DNA of 64,000 nucleotides from Thermogemmatispora onikobensis (lineage in GTDB: Bacteria > Chloroflexota > Ktedonobacteria > Ktedonobacterales > Ktedonobacteraceae), in NCBI RefSeq assembly GCF_001748285.1, contig NZ_BDGT01000002.1:175566-239565 (forward strand), given 5' to 3'. Numbering within the stretch: the first letter of the stretch is position 1; every line of letters starts with the position of its first letter. Positions 45,718 to 54,472 of the stretch are shown in pieces. The position numbers were made by a program, and so were the translations under genes. The notes beneath the pieces are model-generated. The model saw nothing but the letters and a program-made list of their open reading frames with translations, did not search any database and was not told the origin of the DNA.

Positions 45718-45823
45718 GCAGCAGGCAAGAAAGAGCGACTCTGGCTCTTCTCGCTTCCGTCGAAGAACGACAACGTCCTCTTGCCTGCTGCCTGCCTCCT
45801 CTGTCTACTGCTCTTGCCTGCTG
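45718..45823. repeat. Inverted and direct repeats between converging genes
   Basis: GCAGCAGGCAAGA (45718-45730) and TCTTGCCTGCTGC (45779-45791) are perfect 13-bp inverted repeats with a 48-nt loop that holds its own AAGAGC/GCTCTT hairpin. A further copy of TCTTGCCTGCTG lies at 45812-45823. It may serve as a bidirectional terminator for the acyl-CoA dehydrogenase and esterase genes. Confidence 0.7.
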
Positions 45824-45834
45824 AGGCAGCTCTC

Positions 45835-46755
45835 TCAGGCGGCTCGGGCCTGGCTGGTAAGCTGACGCTGGATAAAAGCGCCAATGTGCTGGATAGCCCG
45901 GGTGGCCTCGGGCATCCAGGGCGCACCGATTTGCCAGACGTGCCACATGCCTTCCCAGACCTCCAGCTCGACGGCTACCCCGGCCTGGCGTGCATGCTCA
46001 GCAAAAGCAAGCACATCGCTGAGCAGAATCTCATCGCTTCCTACCTGCAGGAGCAGAGGCGGCAGGCCGTGCAAATCAGCATAGAGCGGGGAAAGCAGCG
46101 GCTCCGCCGGGTCGTGATTTCCCACATAGGCCGCTACCAGGGGACCGACAGTCTCAGCCCGCAGCACCGGATCACGCTCGGCGTGAGTGCGCAGTGACTC
46201 CCCCTTACCGTCGAGGGCTGTGGCGGGCGATAGACAGACGGCTGCTGCCGGCAAAGCCTCGCCAGCGGCTCTCAGGGCCAGCAGGGCGGCCAGGACAAGA
46301 TTGCCGCCAGCGGAATCGCCGGCCAGAACGACCTCCGAAGACTGGCAATGCTCCCTGAGCAACCAACGATAGGCGGTCAGCGTATCCTCCAGCGCTGCCG
46401 GGAAAGGGTGCTCAGGAGCCAGGCGATAGTCAATGACGAGCGCTCGCAGCTGCGCTGCTGCCGCAATGCGGGCTGCCAGTCCACGGTGACTGCGTGGGGA
46501 ACCCATGACGAACGCCCCACCGTGCACGAACATGACTGTACCACGGTGACCCTTGCCCGGTGGCAAGACCCACTCTGCCGGAATTCCTCCTGCAGAAACC
46601 GGCTCGCTCACTGTGCCACAGGGAGCCGAGAGAGAAAGGAACCAGTCCCCTTTCTCCATACTGGCTCGTAGCTGGGTGATACTCACGTCTGCTCGATTGC
46701 TGAGCGAGCCGAGGCGCACAAGATGACGGAACAAGGCGCTTCGCAGGCTGGGCAT
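45835..46755 (-). CDS. Alpha/beta hydrolase, hormone-sensitive-lipase type esterase
   Basis: A 306-residue esterase. The oxyanion motif HGGAF begins at His78; the nucleophile is Ser148 in AGDSAGGN; the acid is Asp near 243 (VGSDEILLSD) and the His is near 273 (MWHVWQ). DYRLAPEHPFPAAL is typical of the family. No signal peptide. It is the last gene of a minus-strand series that runs from the exopolysaccharide cluster, 52 nt after the hypothetical membrane gene; a link to polysaccharide deacylation is possible but unproven. Confidence 0.9.
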   Translation of the reverse strand: MPSLRSALFRHLVRLGSLSNRADVSITQLRASMEKGDWFLSLSAPCGTVSEPVSAGGIPAEWVLPPGKGHRGTVMFVHGGAFVMGSPRSHRGLAARIAAAAQLRALVIDYRLAPEHPFPAALEDTLTAYRWLLREHCQSSEVVLAGDSAGGNLVLAALLALRAAGEALPAAAVCLSPATALDGKGESLRTHAERDPVLRAETVGPLVAAYVGNHDPAEPLLSPLYADLHGLPPLLLQVGSDEILLSDVLAFAEHARQAGVAVELEVWEGMWHVWQIGAPWMPEATRAIQHIGAFIQRQLTSQARAA

Positions 46756-46807
46756 AACGCGCTCTTTTCCAGATGCCTTTTGCTCGGATCACAAGGCTGC
46801 CGATCCT

Positions 46808-47470
46808 TCATTGACAGGCCGGCTGAGAAGGGGCCAAAGCGTTATCAGCTCCCTCGCTTTGATAGTCTACGATTCTCCATTGATGATTGCTATCCTCCTG
46901 CAGCGTTAGCGTCAGGCGATAGCTATGCGGGAGCTTACTACGGGTAATCTCGTAGGTGGAGCTCCATGAATTGTCCTGGATAACGGTCGTGCCCTCGACC
47001 TGCTTATAATCCACAACTGTGCCAAAGCAAGCATCGTAGCGTTGGGCTTGCGCAATGAAACTGCTCTGAGCGCCTGGTTGGAGTGTCATGGGGGGACCAA
47101 GGTAGTGATAGGCCTGAGCGTAGTCCTGAGTTCCCAAGGCGGCAAGAAAGTTGCTTGCCGTCACAGCAGCATCCTTACTGAGGTTCAGGCCAATACCCAA
47201 GTTGACGGCGGCAAAGGCCCCCATGAAGCCACAGATTCCACAGATGACCAGCGCAACAGCGACCCACCACCAGCGCCATTTACGCCTGCGAGGCAGCTCT
47301 GACTCAAAATCAAGATCATCAGGAGGTAGCCAGGCGGCAGGTGATCCCCGCCCTGCCGACCGGCGGCGGCGATGGCTGCGACCATTGGCCCCGTCGGTCA
47401 TCTCAAACTCCGCAAAATCCTCTTCATAGCGCTCCTGAGACTCTTCATCCCAGTCCCTGCGTCCTGGCAT
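46808..47470 (-). CDS. Single-pass membrane protein with NTF2-like extracytoplasmic domain
   Basis: A 220-residue protein: an acidic then basic cytoplasmic N-terminus (1-64), one transmembrane helix (about 66-95, WWWVAVALVICGICGFMGAF) and an outer domain with the pattern AASNFLAALGTQDYAQAYHYL and WRIVDYQSEG seen in DUF4878/NTF2-like proteins. AGGAGG precedes the ATG. It lies between the esterase and the CpsD-like gene. I do not know its function; such proteins are often found near envelope genes in Chloroflexota. Confidence 0.75.
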   Translation of the reverse strand: MPGRRDWDEESQERYEEDFAEFEMTDGANGRSHRRRRSAGRGSPAAWLPPDDLDFESELPRRRKWRWWWVAVALVICGICGFMGAFAAVNLGIGLNLSKDAAVTASNFLAALGTQDYAQAYHYLGPPMTLQPGAQSSFIAQAQRYDACFGTVVDYKQVEGTTVIQDNSWSSTYEITRSKLPHSYRLTLTLQEDSNHQWRIVDYQSEGADNALAPSQPACQ

Positions 47471-47708
47471 GTGATCCTCCTGCTGGCTATAGCTTCACGA
47501 TAGCTGGCTCTATCCACAGCGTTGCTCTTTGAGAGAGCACTGCAGCTAGTGCGCTGCGGGAAGTGACTCTTCTTCCCGAGCTTTCTCACCTTCACATTCG
47601 TTTCTCTTAATGACATTATCGCTGGAGAACCACTGGAGAGGCAAGCCAGACCAGACCAGACCAAGTTGCTTGCTTGCAAGAGGCGAGGCAGGGAAAAGCG
47701 CCACCAAC

Positions 47709-48389
47709 TCATCCCTGTGTCAGAATGACCCCACTCAAGCGGGCGCGAGCGCGTTGGAGCTGCTCGCTGGCCTTCTTCGTGGCCGTCCGGGTACTCTGCC
47801 CCAGAACGACTATCAGGAAGGTCTGATCAACGCAAGCACCCAGCAGCGAAGCATCGGCGCCCTCCAAAACAGGGGCGCCGTGCACCACCAGCAAGCCTGG
47901 TTGCCCCTGGTCCTCGTCCAGAAAGCGGCGCAGGTTCTGGAGCAGCTCCGGTAAGCGAGCTGCATAAGGGGCCATCCCATGTGGCATCTCTCCCGTACCG
48001 CTGCTCAGCAGCCAGAGGTGAGGCAGAAAGGTCGGCGCCAGGTAGCGGCTCACCAGATGTGGAGTCAAGGTCTGATCCTGCAAGAGCAGGTCCGAGAGAC
48101 CTGGGCCCTGGCTCAGGCCGAAGCGCTGGCTCAGTCCAGGGTGGCGCACATCGGCCTCAATCAGCACTGTTGGCAAGCCACTTTGAGCCGAGGCAATGGA
48201 CAAGTTGGCTGCCACTGTCGCCTGTGCCTCTGGATGAGATGGACTGGTCAGCAGGAGTGCCAGAGACCGCTGCTGGCTCTCCCAGTTCAGGCGGATCGTA
48301 GCGAATAGCGAGAAAACGGCCTCCACATAGGCTGAACCAGGATCGTAATCCGATAGCAAAGGTTGCATCTGCGTATGTGATTCACCCAC
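47709..48389 (-). CDS. CpsD/Wzc-like protein without ATP-binding motifs
   Basis: A 226-residue protein colinear with BY-kinase/CpsD cytoplasmic domains: AYVEAVFSLFATIRLN is the usual EAfR-type entry, then TSPSHPEAQATVAANLS (49-64) stands where the Walker A TSxxPGEGKSTVAANLA should be. Walker A' VLIEADVRHP keeps its Asp, but Walker B reads LLVVHGAP without Asp. The C-terminal Tyr cluster is absent. It should therefore neither bind ATP normally nor autophosphorylate. It starts at GTG with GGGAGAG 7 nt upstream. Just upstream (237 nt) is a Wzz-like gene, the normal partner of CpsD, so it may be a structural regulator of chain length. Confidence 0.8.
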   Translation of the reverse strand: MGESHTQMQPLLSDYDPGSAYVEAVFSLFATIRLNWESQQRSLALLLTSPSHPEAQATVAANLSIASAQSGLPTVLIEADVRHPGLSQRFGLSQGPGLSDLLLQDQTLTPHLVSRYLAPTFLPHLWLLSSGTGEMPHGMAPYAARLPELLQNLRRFLDEDQGQPGLLVVHGAPVLEGADASLLGACVDQTFLIVVLGQSTRTATKKASEQLQRARARLSGVILTQG

Positions 48390-48625
48390 GATACACTCTC
48401 CCGAGCTGCCAGAAGGTCAAGCTGCCAGGTTGCTCCTCTCTCTGCAAACTACCTGACCAGCCGTTGCTTGTCATCGCTCTCAACTCTTCTCTTGTCTCCT
48501 TCTCCGGTTGTTCCTCGTATTGATCATTAATTAAAGCAATAGCCACATGGCAAAGCATGGTCTTGTGGTGACTCGCGTGACTCACTAAAAGATCGCCTTT
48601 CAGTCTGGGCCTCGGCCTGGCCGGC

Positions 48626-49459
48626 TCAGGCTACCGGAGTGGGGGGGACCCGCCGTCGCTCTCGCTGCTCCCCAGCGCGTGGTGCCCGGGGCAGCTCGCC
48701 ATACACTGGCAGCTCTAGCAGCTCAACAACTTCCTCGGCGCTGCGCAGGCGATCATCCAGGTAGTCTACCAGGAAAGCCAGGGCCAACCCAATAATAAGA
48801 GCCACCAGCACGATCGCGGCCAAAAGTGTCAAGCGATTTCCCGCTGAGCCGGCCCCGAGGGCGGGATCGGAAGCGGGACTCACCAGGCGTCCAATCGCTG
48901 CCGGTTGCAGTTGCTGAGTAGTAGGACTGGCGGAGGGCGTTCCCTCAATGATATAGTCGAGATAGGTGTTCAGGTGGCTTGTCAGAACCTCACCCACGGC
49001 GTTAGCAATGGCCCAGGCTCCGGGGGCCGTAGGCCAGGTGACATCGATGGTCACCAGATTATGCGAGCGGCTTGTCGAAAGGGCCCCGCCAATTGCGCTC
49101 GCATTCTGCCAGTCGCCCAGATCGGGATTACTCCCGTAGCGTGCCTGGATAGCTGGCATATCCTGAGCGATCTGATCCGAGACGGCCTTATCAAAACCAG
49201 GCATCGTGACCACGCTTGGCACGGCATCGGCCAGCGACTCAGCCACCTGCATATCTTCAATATAGCTAGGAATCATGCTGCGAGGGGTTGGTTGCAAGCC
49301 CACCTGAAGCGTCACCGTCGAGTGGTAGGCTTTCAGCGCCCCGGGCGTCTTCCACAGATGATAGCCCTGGTAAGCCACATAGAGAGCGGCGATAACGACC
49401 ACCAGGAGAACGAGCCAGAGACGGCGTCTGACGACACCCCAATAAGCTCGCAATTCCAC
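48626..49459 (-). CDS. Wzz/CapA-type polysaccharide chain-length protein
   Basis: A 277-residue protein with two membrane segments, near 12-32 (LWLVLLVVVIAALYVAYQGY) and near 210-232, bracketing an extracytoplasmic domain, and a C-terminal cytoplasmic tail RLRSAEEVVELLELPVYGELP that is typical of co-polymerase proteins. It starts at GTG with AAGGA upstream. It controls chain length or export of the exopolysaccharide made by the adjacent glycosyltransferases. Confidence 0.85.
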   Translation of the reverse strand: MELRAYWGVVRRRLWLVLLVVVIAALYVAYQGYHLWKTPGALKAYHSTVTLQVGLQPTPRSMIPSYIEDMQVAESLADAVPSVVTMPGFDKAVSDQIAQDMPAIQARYGSNPDLGDWQNASAIGGALSTSRSHNLVTIDVTWPTAPGAWAIANAVGEVLTSHLNTYLDYIIEGTPSASPTTQQLQPAAIGRLVSPASDPALGAGSAGNRLTLLAAIVLVALIIGLALAFLVDYLDDRLRSAEEVVELLELPVYGELPRAPRAGEQRERRRVPPTPVA

Positions 49460-49538
49460 GATTAACTATCCTTCCTCTCTTCTTCTTGGCGTGGTTGGCA
49501 TAGGTAGGGGAAGCCAGCAGGAGCGGGCTCCTCTACCG

Positions 49539-50714
49539 CTAGAGCGCCCCCGGGGTTCCTGCCTCCCCCCGCGGTTGACCGCGCGCTGCGACCGAAGGGA
49601 GCGTAAGAGTCTGCTCGTGCGACCGCCGTTCTGCCAGTTTCGCCTCGATGAATTGCAGCATGCGGCGCTGGAAACGCGGCTTATCGAACTCCAGCGCGTG
49701 CTCACGGATCGTATAAGGATCGAAGGCCCGTTCATCGAAGGTAGCCAGCACAGCAGCCAGGCTCTCCACTGTCTGCTCGCGGAAAAAGACCCCGGTCACG
49801 CCCTCGATGACAGAGGCCAGGGCGCCGCCGGCTCCATAGGCGATAACCGGGCGGCCCGAAGCCTGGGCCTCAAGCGGCGTGATACCAAAGTCCTCCTCCC
49901 CTGGAAAAAGCAGGGCCCGGCAGTGGGCGAAGTAGTCCAGCACCTCCGCATCGCTGAGTTGACCGGCGAAGCGGATCGTCGGCCCGGCCAGCCGTTGCAA
50001 CCGTGGCAGATCGCGCCCCTTCCCAATAATAACCAGCGGCAAGCGTAAAGCATTGCAGGCCTCAATAGCCAGATCAATACGCTTATAAGGGACCAGGCGG
50101 CTCACAATCAAAAAATAGTCACCACTGGCTTGCGGCTCAAACTTGAAGCGGCTGGCATCGACTGGCGGGGGGATGACCACCGCCTCACGACGATAATACT
50201 TGCGGATACGCTCCGCTACCACGGGAGAATTAGCGATAAAGTGGTCAACGCGCGCCGCCGTCACCTGGTCCCAGAGACGCAACCGACTCACCAAAAACGG
50301 CAAGAGGCTGCGAGCCAGACGTCCCAACTGCTCGCGCTCGACGTACTCCTCATAATTCCAGCACCAGCGCATGGGAGTGTGGCAGTAACAAATATGCAGC
50401 GTCTCCGGGCGCGTAATCACCCCTTTGGCAAAGGCACTGGAACTACTCAGCACCAGATCGTAGCCGCGCAGATCCAGGCTTTCCATTGCGTAAGGGTAGA
50501 AAGGCAAATAGGGCTGGTGATGGCTCGTCACCAGCGGGAATTTCTGCATAAACGAAGTACGGATATCCATCCGCCGAAAGGCGGGATCAACCCGTTGCGG
50601 ATCGTAAATAGAAGTGTAGAGGGGGGCATCGGGAAACAGCTCATGGAGCGCCAGAACAACGCGCTCTGCACCCCCCATCTGATTCAGATAGTCATGGACG
50701 AGCGCCACTCTCAT
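49539..50714 (-). CDS. Glycosyltransferase family 4 (WbaZ-like)
   Basis: A 391-residue GT-B enzyme. MRVALVHDYLNQMGGAERV is the donor-proximal start, SRLVPYKRIDLAIEA binds the nucleotide-sugar and FPGEEDFGITPLEAQASGRPVIAY is the E-x7-E motif. Close relatives are mannosyltransferases of O-antigen or EPS assembly. The last 25 residues are low-complexity. It starts 5 nt after the glycosylphosphotransferase stop, so the two are translationally linked. Confidence 0.92.
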   Translation of the reverse strand: MRVALVHDYLNQMGGAERVVLALHELFPDAPLYTSIYDPQRVDPAFRRMDIRTSFMQKFPLVTSHHQPYLPFYPYAMESLDLRGYDLVLSSSSAFAKGVITRPETLHICYCHTPMRWCWNYEEYVEREQLGRLARSLLPFLVSRLRLWDQVTAARVDHFIANSPVVAERIRKYYRREAVVIPPPVDASRFKFEPQASGDYFLIVSRLVPYKRIDLAIEACNALRLPLVIIGKGRDLPRLQRLAGPTIRFAGQLSDAEVLDYFAHCRALLFPGEEDFGITPLEAQASGRPVIAYGAGGALASVIEGVTGVFFREQTVESLAAVLATFDERAFDPYTIREHALEFDKPRFQRRMLQFIEAKLAERRSHEQTLTLPSVAARGQPRGEAGTPGAL

Positions 50715-50719
50715 CGTTT

Positions 50720-52384
50720 TTAGTATGCACCCCGTCTGAAAATGACCGCTGGGATCGTGCCGAACAGAATCTGGAAGTAGAGACGTAGCGACCAGTTCTC
50801 AATGTAGTAAAGGTCGAGCAAGACGCCCTCATCGAAGCTCAAATCGCTGCGCCCACGCACCTGCCAGAGGCCAGAGATCCCCGGCTTAATAGCCAACCTG
50901 CCTTTCTGCCATTCCTCGTACTGGGCCACCTCGCGTGGCAGGGCCGGGCGAGGGCCAACCAGACTCATCTCTCCTTTAAGCACATTGATAAACTGGGGGA
51001 TCTCGTCCAGACTCAGCTTACGCAGAAGACGCCCAACGCGCGTTATGCGCGGATCGGCCCGCATTTTGAAGAGTGGCCCCTGAGCCTCATTGCGGTCGAG
51101 CAGAGCCGTCAGCATCTGGTCAGCATTCTGATACATCGAGCGGAACTTATACATCTGGAAAGGCTTGCCGTTCAGTCCGATGCGCGTCGACTTATAGATC
51201 ACGCTGCCGGGCGAATCCAGACGGATGGCCAGAGCGATGCACAGCCAGAGTGGCGCGCCCACGAGCAAGACCAGGCTGGACACCGCGATATCGACAGCCC
51301 GCGTCACAGCCCGCTGCCAGCGATTGAGGGAAGACTGCTTGATGCCGATGAGGGGGATACCCTCGATCGACTCCATATCGATGCGTGAAAGGCTCAGCTC
51401 ATAGAGGTCGGGGATCAGCTTAAAAGAGGTGCCCAGCCGCTCACAGAGGCGCACAGTTCTGATCACCTGCTCATGCAAGTGGGAGGGCAAAGCGATGATC
51501 ACCTCATCGACCTGCATCGAGCGGATAGCCATGCCCAGATCATCCAGCGTCCCCAACATCTTAAAGCGACCGAAATCGCCAGGAGGGTTCTCCAGATCAT
51601 GGAGAAAGCCCACGATAGAGTAGCCCAAGCTGGGATTGGCGGCGATATGCTGCATAATCATCTTAGCCAGACGGCCTGAGCCGACCACCAGCACCCGGGT
51701 CTCTCCCAGGCCGAGCTGGTACAGGGTACCCATAATGGCCGAAGCGATCAGGCGTCCCAGGCAGAGCAGCACGATCGAAGTAGCCCAGACGAAAGGTACC
51801 AGCAAGCGTGAATTAGCTGTCGGCTGAAAGACGAAGTAGTAAGTAATCAAGAAGGCCATGCCAATCGTGGCCGAGCTGATGATCGTCCACATCTGACGGA
51901 ACCAGGTACCAGTCAGGCGCAGCCGATAGAGGCCGCGGATGGCGAAGATGGCGATGGCCCCGATCACGATGCCGGCCTGCATCTCGGTCAGCTTATCGAG
52001 GGGGATAAATGTGGCATGGCTAGGGCCGGCGTCAGTCAGTGCGCGGCGCAGGCGATCGAGCCAGGGGCTTTCAAACAGCAGCTGAAAACGGATAAGGTAA
52101 GCGAGATAGAACGAGATCGCGACTAGCGTAGCGTCCAGCAGCACCATCACGAGGCACTCAAGGAAGCGCCACTGGCGGCGGTGAGAGCGCCGCTGTGAGA
52201 TAATGCGGGTTAGCTGGCCAGTAGCCCCTGTCACTCCCATACTCCCCGTGTTCCCGGCCATCATACTGGCCCCTGCTGTTGAAGCTGCGGCCTCCGCCGA
52301 GGCTCCTGGTTTTGTGCTCACCAGACCTGCTGCTGGCGTTTGGGAGAGCTGTGCTTGTGAGAGTTCGCTACCTTTCACGGCCAT
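50720..52384 (-). CDS. Exopolysaccharide polyprenyl glycosylphosphotransferase
   Basis: A 554-residue WbaP/WcaJ-type initiating enzyme that moves a sugar-1-phosphate to undecaprenyl phosphate. The first 70 residues are an unusual Ser/Ala/Gly-rich extension. Five membrane helices lie at about 75-210 and near 345-370, a CoA-binding-like domain with [15 protein letters not shown] at about 230-340, and the catalytic module at 375-554 with [27 protein letters not shown] and [18 protein letters not shown] precedes the ATG. It is the committed step of the cluster. Confidence 0.94.
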   Translation of the reverse strand: MAVKGSELSQAQLSQTPAAGLVSTKPGASAEAAASTAGASMMAGNTGSMGVTGATGQLTRIISQRRSHRRQWRFLECLVMVLLDATLVAISFYLAYLIRFQLLFESPWLDRLRRALTDAGPSHATFIPLDKLTEMQAGIVIGAIAIFAIRGLYRLRLTGTWFRQMWTIISSATIGMAFLITYYFVFQPTANSRLLVPFVWATSIVLLCLGRLIASAIMGTLYQLGLGETRVLVVGSGRLAKMIMQHIAANPSLGYSIVGFLHDLENPPGDFGRFKMLGTLDDLGMAIRSMQVDEVIIALPSHLHEQVIRTVRLCERLGTSFKLIPDLYELSLSRIDMESIEGIPLIGIKQSSLNRWQRAVTRAVDIAVSSLVLLVGAPLWLCIALAIRLDSPGSVIYKSTRIGLNGKPFQMYKFRSMYQNADQMLTALLDRNEAQGPLFKMRADPRITRVGRLLRKLSLDEIPQFINVLKGEMSLVGPRPALPREVAQYEEWQKGRLAIKPGISGLWQVRGRSDLSFDEGVLLDLYYIENWSLRLYFQILFGTIPAVIFRRGAY

Positions 52385-52408
52385 ATTCCTGCTTTATTGA
52401 ACGTTTTG

Positions 52409-53638
52409 TCACTCCAGTGAAGAAACATGTTGCTCCTTGCGTTGCGGCCACGGCTCAGGCTGCTGTGGCTCCGGCGGCTTCTCGCTGAGGGCCTCTTCAT
52501 AGATGGCCCGCAGCTGGCGAGCCATTGTGCGCAGCGAGAAGCGCTCTGCCACTATGCTGGCCATTGCGCGGCAGTGCTGCCGATAAGCATCGTCGCTGAG
52601 TGCCCGGTACAGGGCGTTTGCCAGGGCATCCACATCGCGCGGCTCTACCGTCAGAGCCACACCGGCACCCGCTTCGGGCAAGCTGGAGACAGTAGAGGTG
52701 ACCACCGGCAGCCCGCAGGCCAGTGCCTCCGCCACCGGCAGTCCGAACCCTTCGTAGAGGGAGGGATAAGCAAAGGCCGTGGCTGCATGATACCATAAAA
52801 CCTGCTCGCTGTCCGCGATGAAACCCGGGAATAGGACTTCTGACTCAAGCCCCAGGCTGCGAACGCGGGCAAAGATCGAGTCATAGAGCCAGCCCTTGCT
52901 CCCCGCCAGCACGAGCTTCTCGCCAATGCCCTGCTGGCGTTTCAAACGAGCAAAAGCCTCAATCAGTGTATCGAGATTTTTGCGTGGTTCTAGCGTCCCA
53001 AGATAGAGAATAAACCCGCTCTCAAGCCCATAGCGAGCGCGAAGCGCCCCTACTGCCTGCTCATCTCGCTGACTGGCGGTGAAGCGGGCATCAATGCAGG
53101 GATAGACGGTGCGCAGGCGCTCTGCCGGCAGAGAGAGCAGCTCGATGGCATCGCGGCGCGTGCTTTCTGAGACCGCGATGATCAGCCTGGCGCGGCGCAG
53201 GCTATGTAACGTAAAGGTGCGTTGATAGAGCCGTTTCGGGCCTGTCAGAACCTCCGGGAAGCGGAGGAAAGCCAGGTCATGGAGAGTCACCACCCCCTGA
53301 CAGTCCGCTGGCAACCGGAAAGGGAGCACGTTCACCGGCGAGTGCAGCAGCTGAATTCGCCGCTGGCGCAGCTCGCCCGGCAGCTTCAGCTGCTCCCAGG
53401 CCACGCGCATTGCTGGCCGCTCTTCCGGCCAGGGGGCGCTCACGTAGGTGAGCTGCGGATGGCGTGCTACCGCGGCTAACCGCTCCTCTACCTCATGACC
53501 ATTCACAAAGATAGTATAGCTATGCTCACCAGGTTCCTGGGCCAGTCCCTCCAGCAGCCGGCGAATGTAGCGGCTCACTCCACTATTACGATAGCTCTGG
53601 CTGTACGATAAGAGCTGGGCATTGATTCCAATATGCAT
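52409..53638 (-). CDS. Glycosyltransferase family 4 (mannosyltransferase-like)
   Basis: A 409-residue GT-B enzyme: MHIGINAQLLS start, HSPVNVLPF and VTLHDLAFLRFPE acceptor half, YLGTLEPRKNLDTLIEAF donor half, and PSLYEGFGLPVAEALACGLPVV E-x7-E motif. The ATG at 53636-53638 directly follows a GTG; GAGGGG is about 15 nt upstream. It is the first gene of the exopolysaccharide cluster, with the glycosylphosphotransferase beginning 24 nt after it. Confidence 0.92.
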   Translation of the reverse strand: MHIGINAQLLSYSQSYRNSGVSRYIRRLLEGLAQEPGEHSYTIFVNGHEVEERLAAVARHPQLTYVSAPWPEERPAMRVAWEQLKLPGELRQRRIQLLHSPVNVLPFRLPADCQGVVTLHDLAFLRFPEVLTGPKRLYQRTFTLHSLRRARLIIAVSESTRRDAIELLSLPAERLRTVYPCIDARFTASQRDEQAVGALRARYGLESGFILYLGTLEPRKNLDTLIEAFARLKRQQGIGEKLVLAGSKGWLYDSIFARVRSLGLESEVLFPGFIADSEQVLWYHAATAFAYPSLYEGFGLPVAEALACGLPVVTSTVSSLPEAGAGVALTVEPRDVDALANALYRALSDDAYRQHCRAMASIVAERFSLRTMARQLRAIYEEALSEKPPEPQQPEPWPQRKEQHVSSLE

Positions 53639-54472
53639 CACAACTGCTGCCCCTCTTCGAATGGCCTGTTCCCTATTTTATGCTATAGCAACCGCTATAA
53701 CCTGCCAGAAGAACGGCTTGTAGGCTGACCTGGTAACAGCTCTGGGCCTTTTCACCCGCCCTTTGCCTGCTCTCGCCTCCCGAGCGAGCGAGAGTAGTGG
53801 CTCAGCTTGCCAACACTCGTGTGAGTTGCTTATGTGCGGACCACCTGCTACCATCACCCTATTACGGATAAACGCATGGCCCTGTCCTTTAGACACAGGG
53901 AATCCTGCTTCTCTCTAAGCGCCCTTCTCCTCTGGACGCACGGGGAGCGCAAGCCCTGGAACTTGCTCGGAGCGCTGGTGAGCGAGGCAGAACGTTTCTG
54001 CTTTTGAGCTGCCCGGACCCGGCTCTCCCACTGCCCCCAGAACCACTCAGGCCAGCTTTCTTGACCGCAGCCCCTTGCCTGTATACAATGCAAAAAAGGA
54101 AACACTCCTCTCCTCCTGGGCAGCTCTCTCTAGAGTGCCTGGCCGTTCGCTGAGCGAGCCAGCCGGAAACCGGACAGGGGGATCGGATCATCCCGAGAGG
54201 GAAGAGCACTGCTAACAACAGCGCAGAGGGCAGGCCAGGCCGTAGCCAGTAATGCTGTCTGCTTGCTCATGCTGGGGAGGACCCGGTCAGAGTAGGGGGC
54301 TTTGGAGCGCTACCGAGGTCGGGCCTGGTGGCGCGGCTTCTACTCGGCCTTGCTATGCCTTTCCCATGCGTTGCGTTTTTCTCGGCGTCGGTGTAATATA
54401 GCCTAAAGTCTCGGAATTGCCTAGTGTGCACATCACTCAATCGCGAGCTATCAAGTACGGGAGAGAAGTGCT
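53639..54472. other. 834-nt divergent intergenic region, EPS cluster / PP2C gene
   Basis: No gene is supported here. It has three CGAG units at 53781-53792 and the PP2C promoter at its right end. The start of the exopolysaccharide transcript must also be here; a TAAAAT near 53672 on the minus strand is a weak -10 candidate. Confidence 0.5.
54371..54399 (+). promoter_or_regulatory. Promoter of the PP2C phosphatase gene
   Basis: TTGCGT (54371-54376) and TAATAT (54394-54399) with exact 17-nt spacing, 74 nt before the TTG start codon. Confidence 0.6.

Noticed and set aside
45705..45730. GGAAGCAGC resembling the SRP RNA tetraloop region
   Set aside because: The flanks do not form the SRP helix 8 and the hairpin pairs differently, as part of a 13-bp inverted repeat.
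48382..48585. 67-codon frame between the CpsD-like and Wzz-like genes
   Set aside because: No motif, and its end overlaps the well-supported GTG start of the CpsD-like gene.
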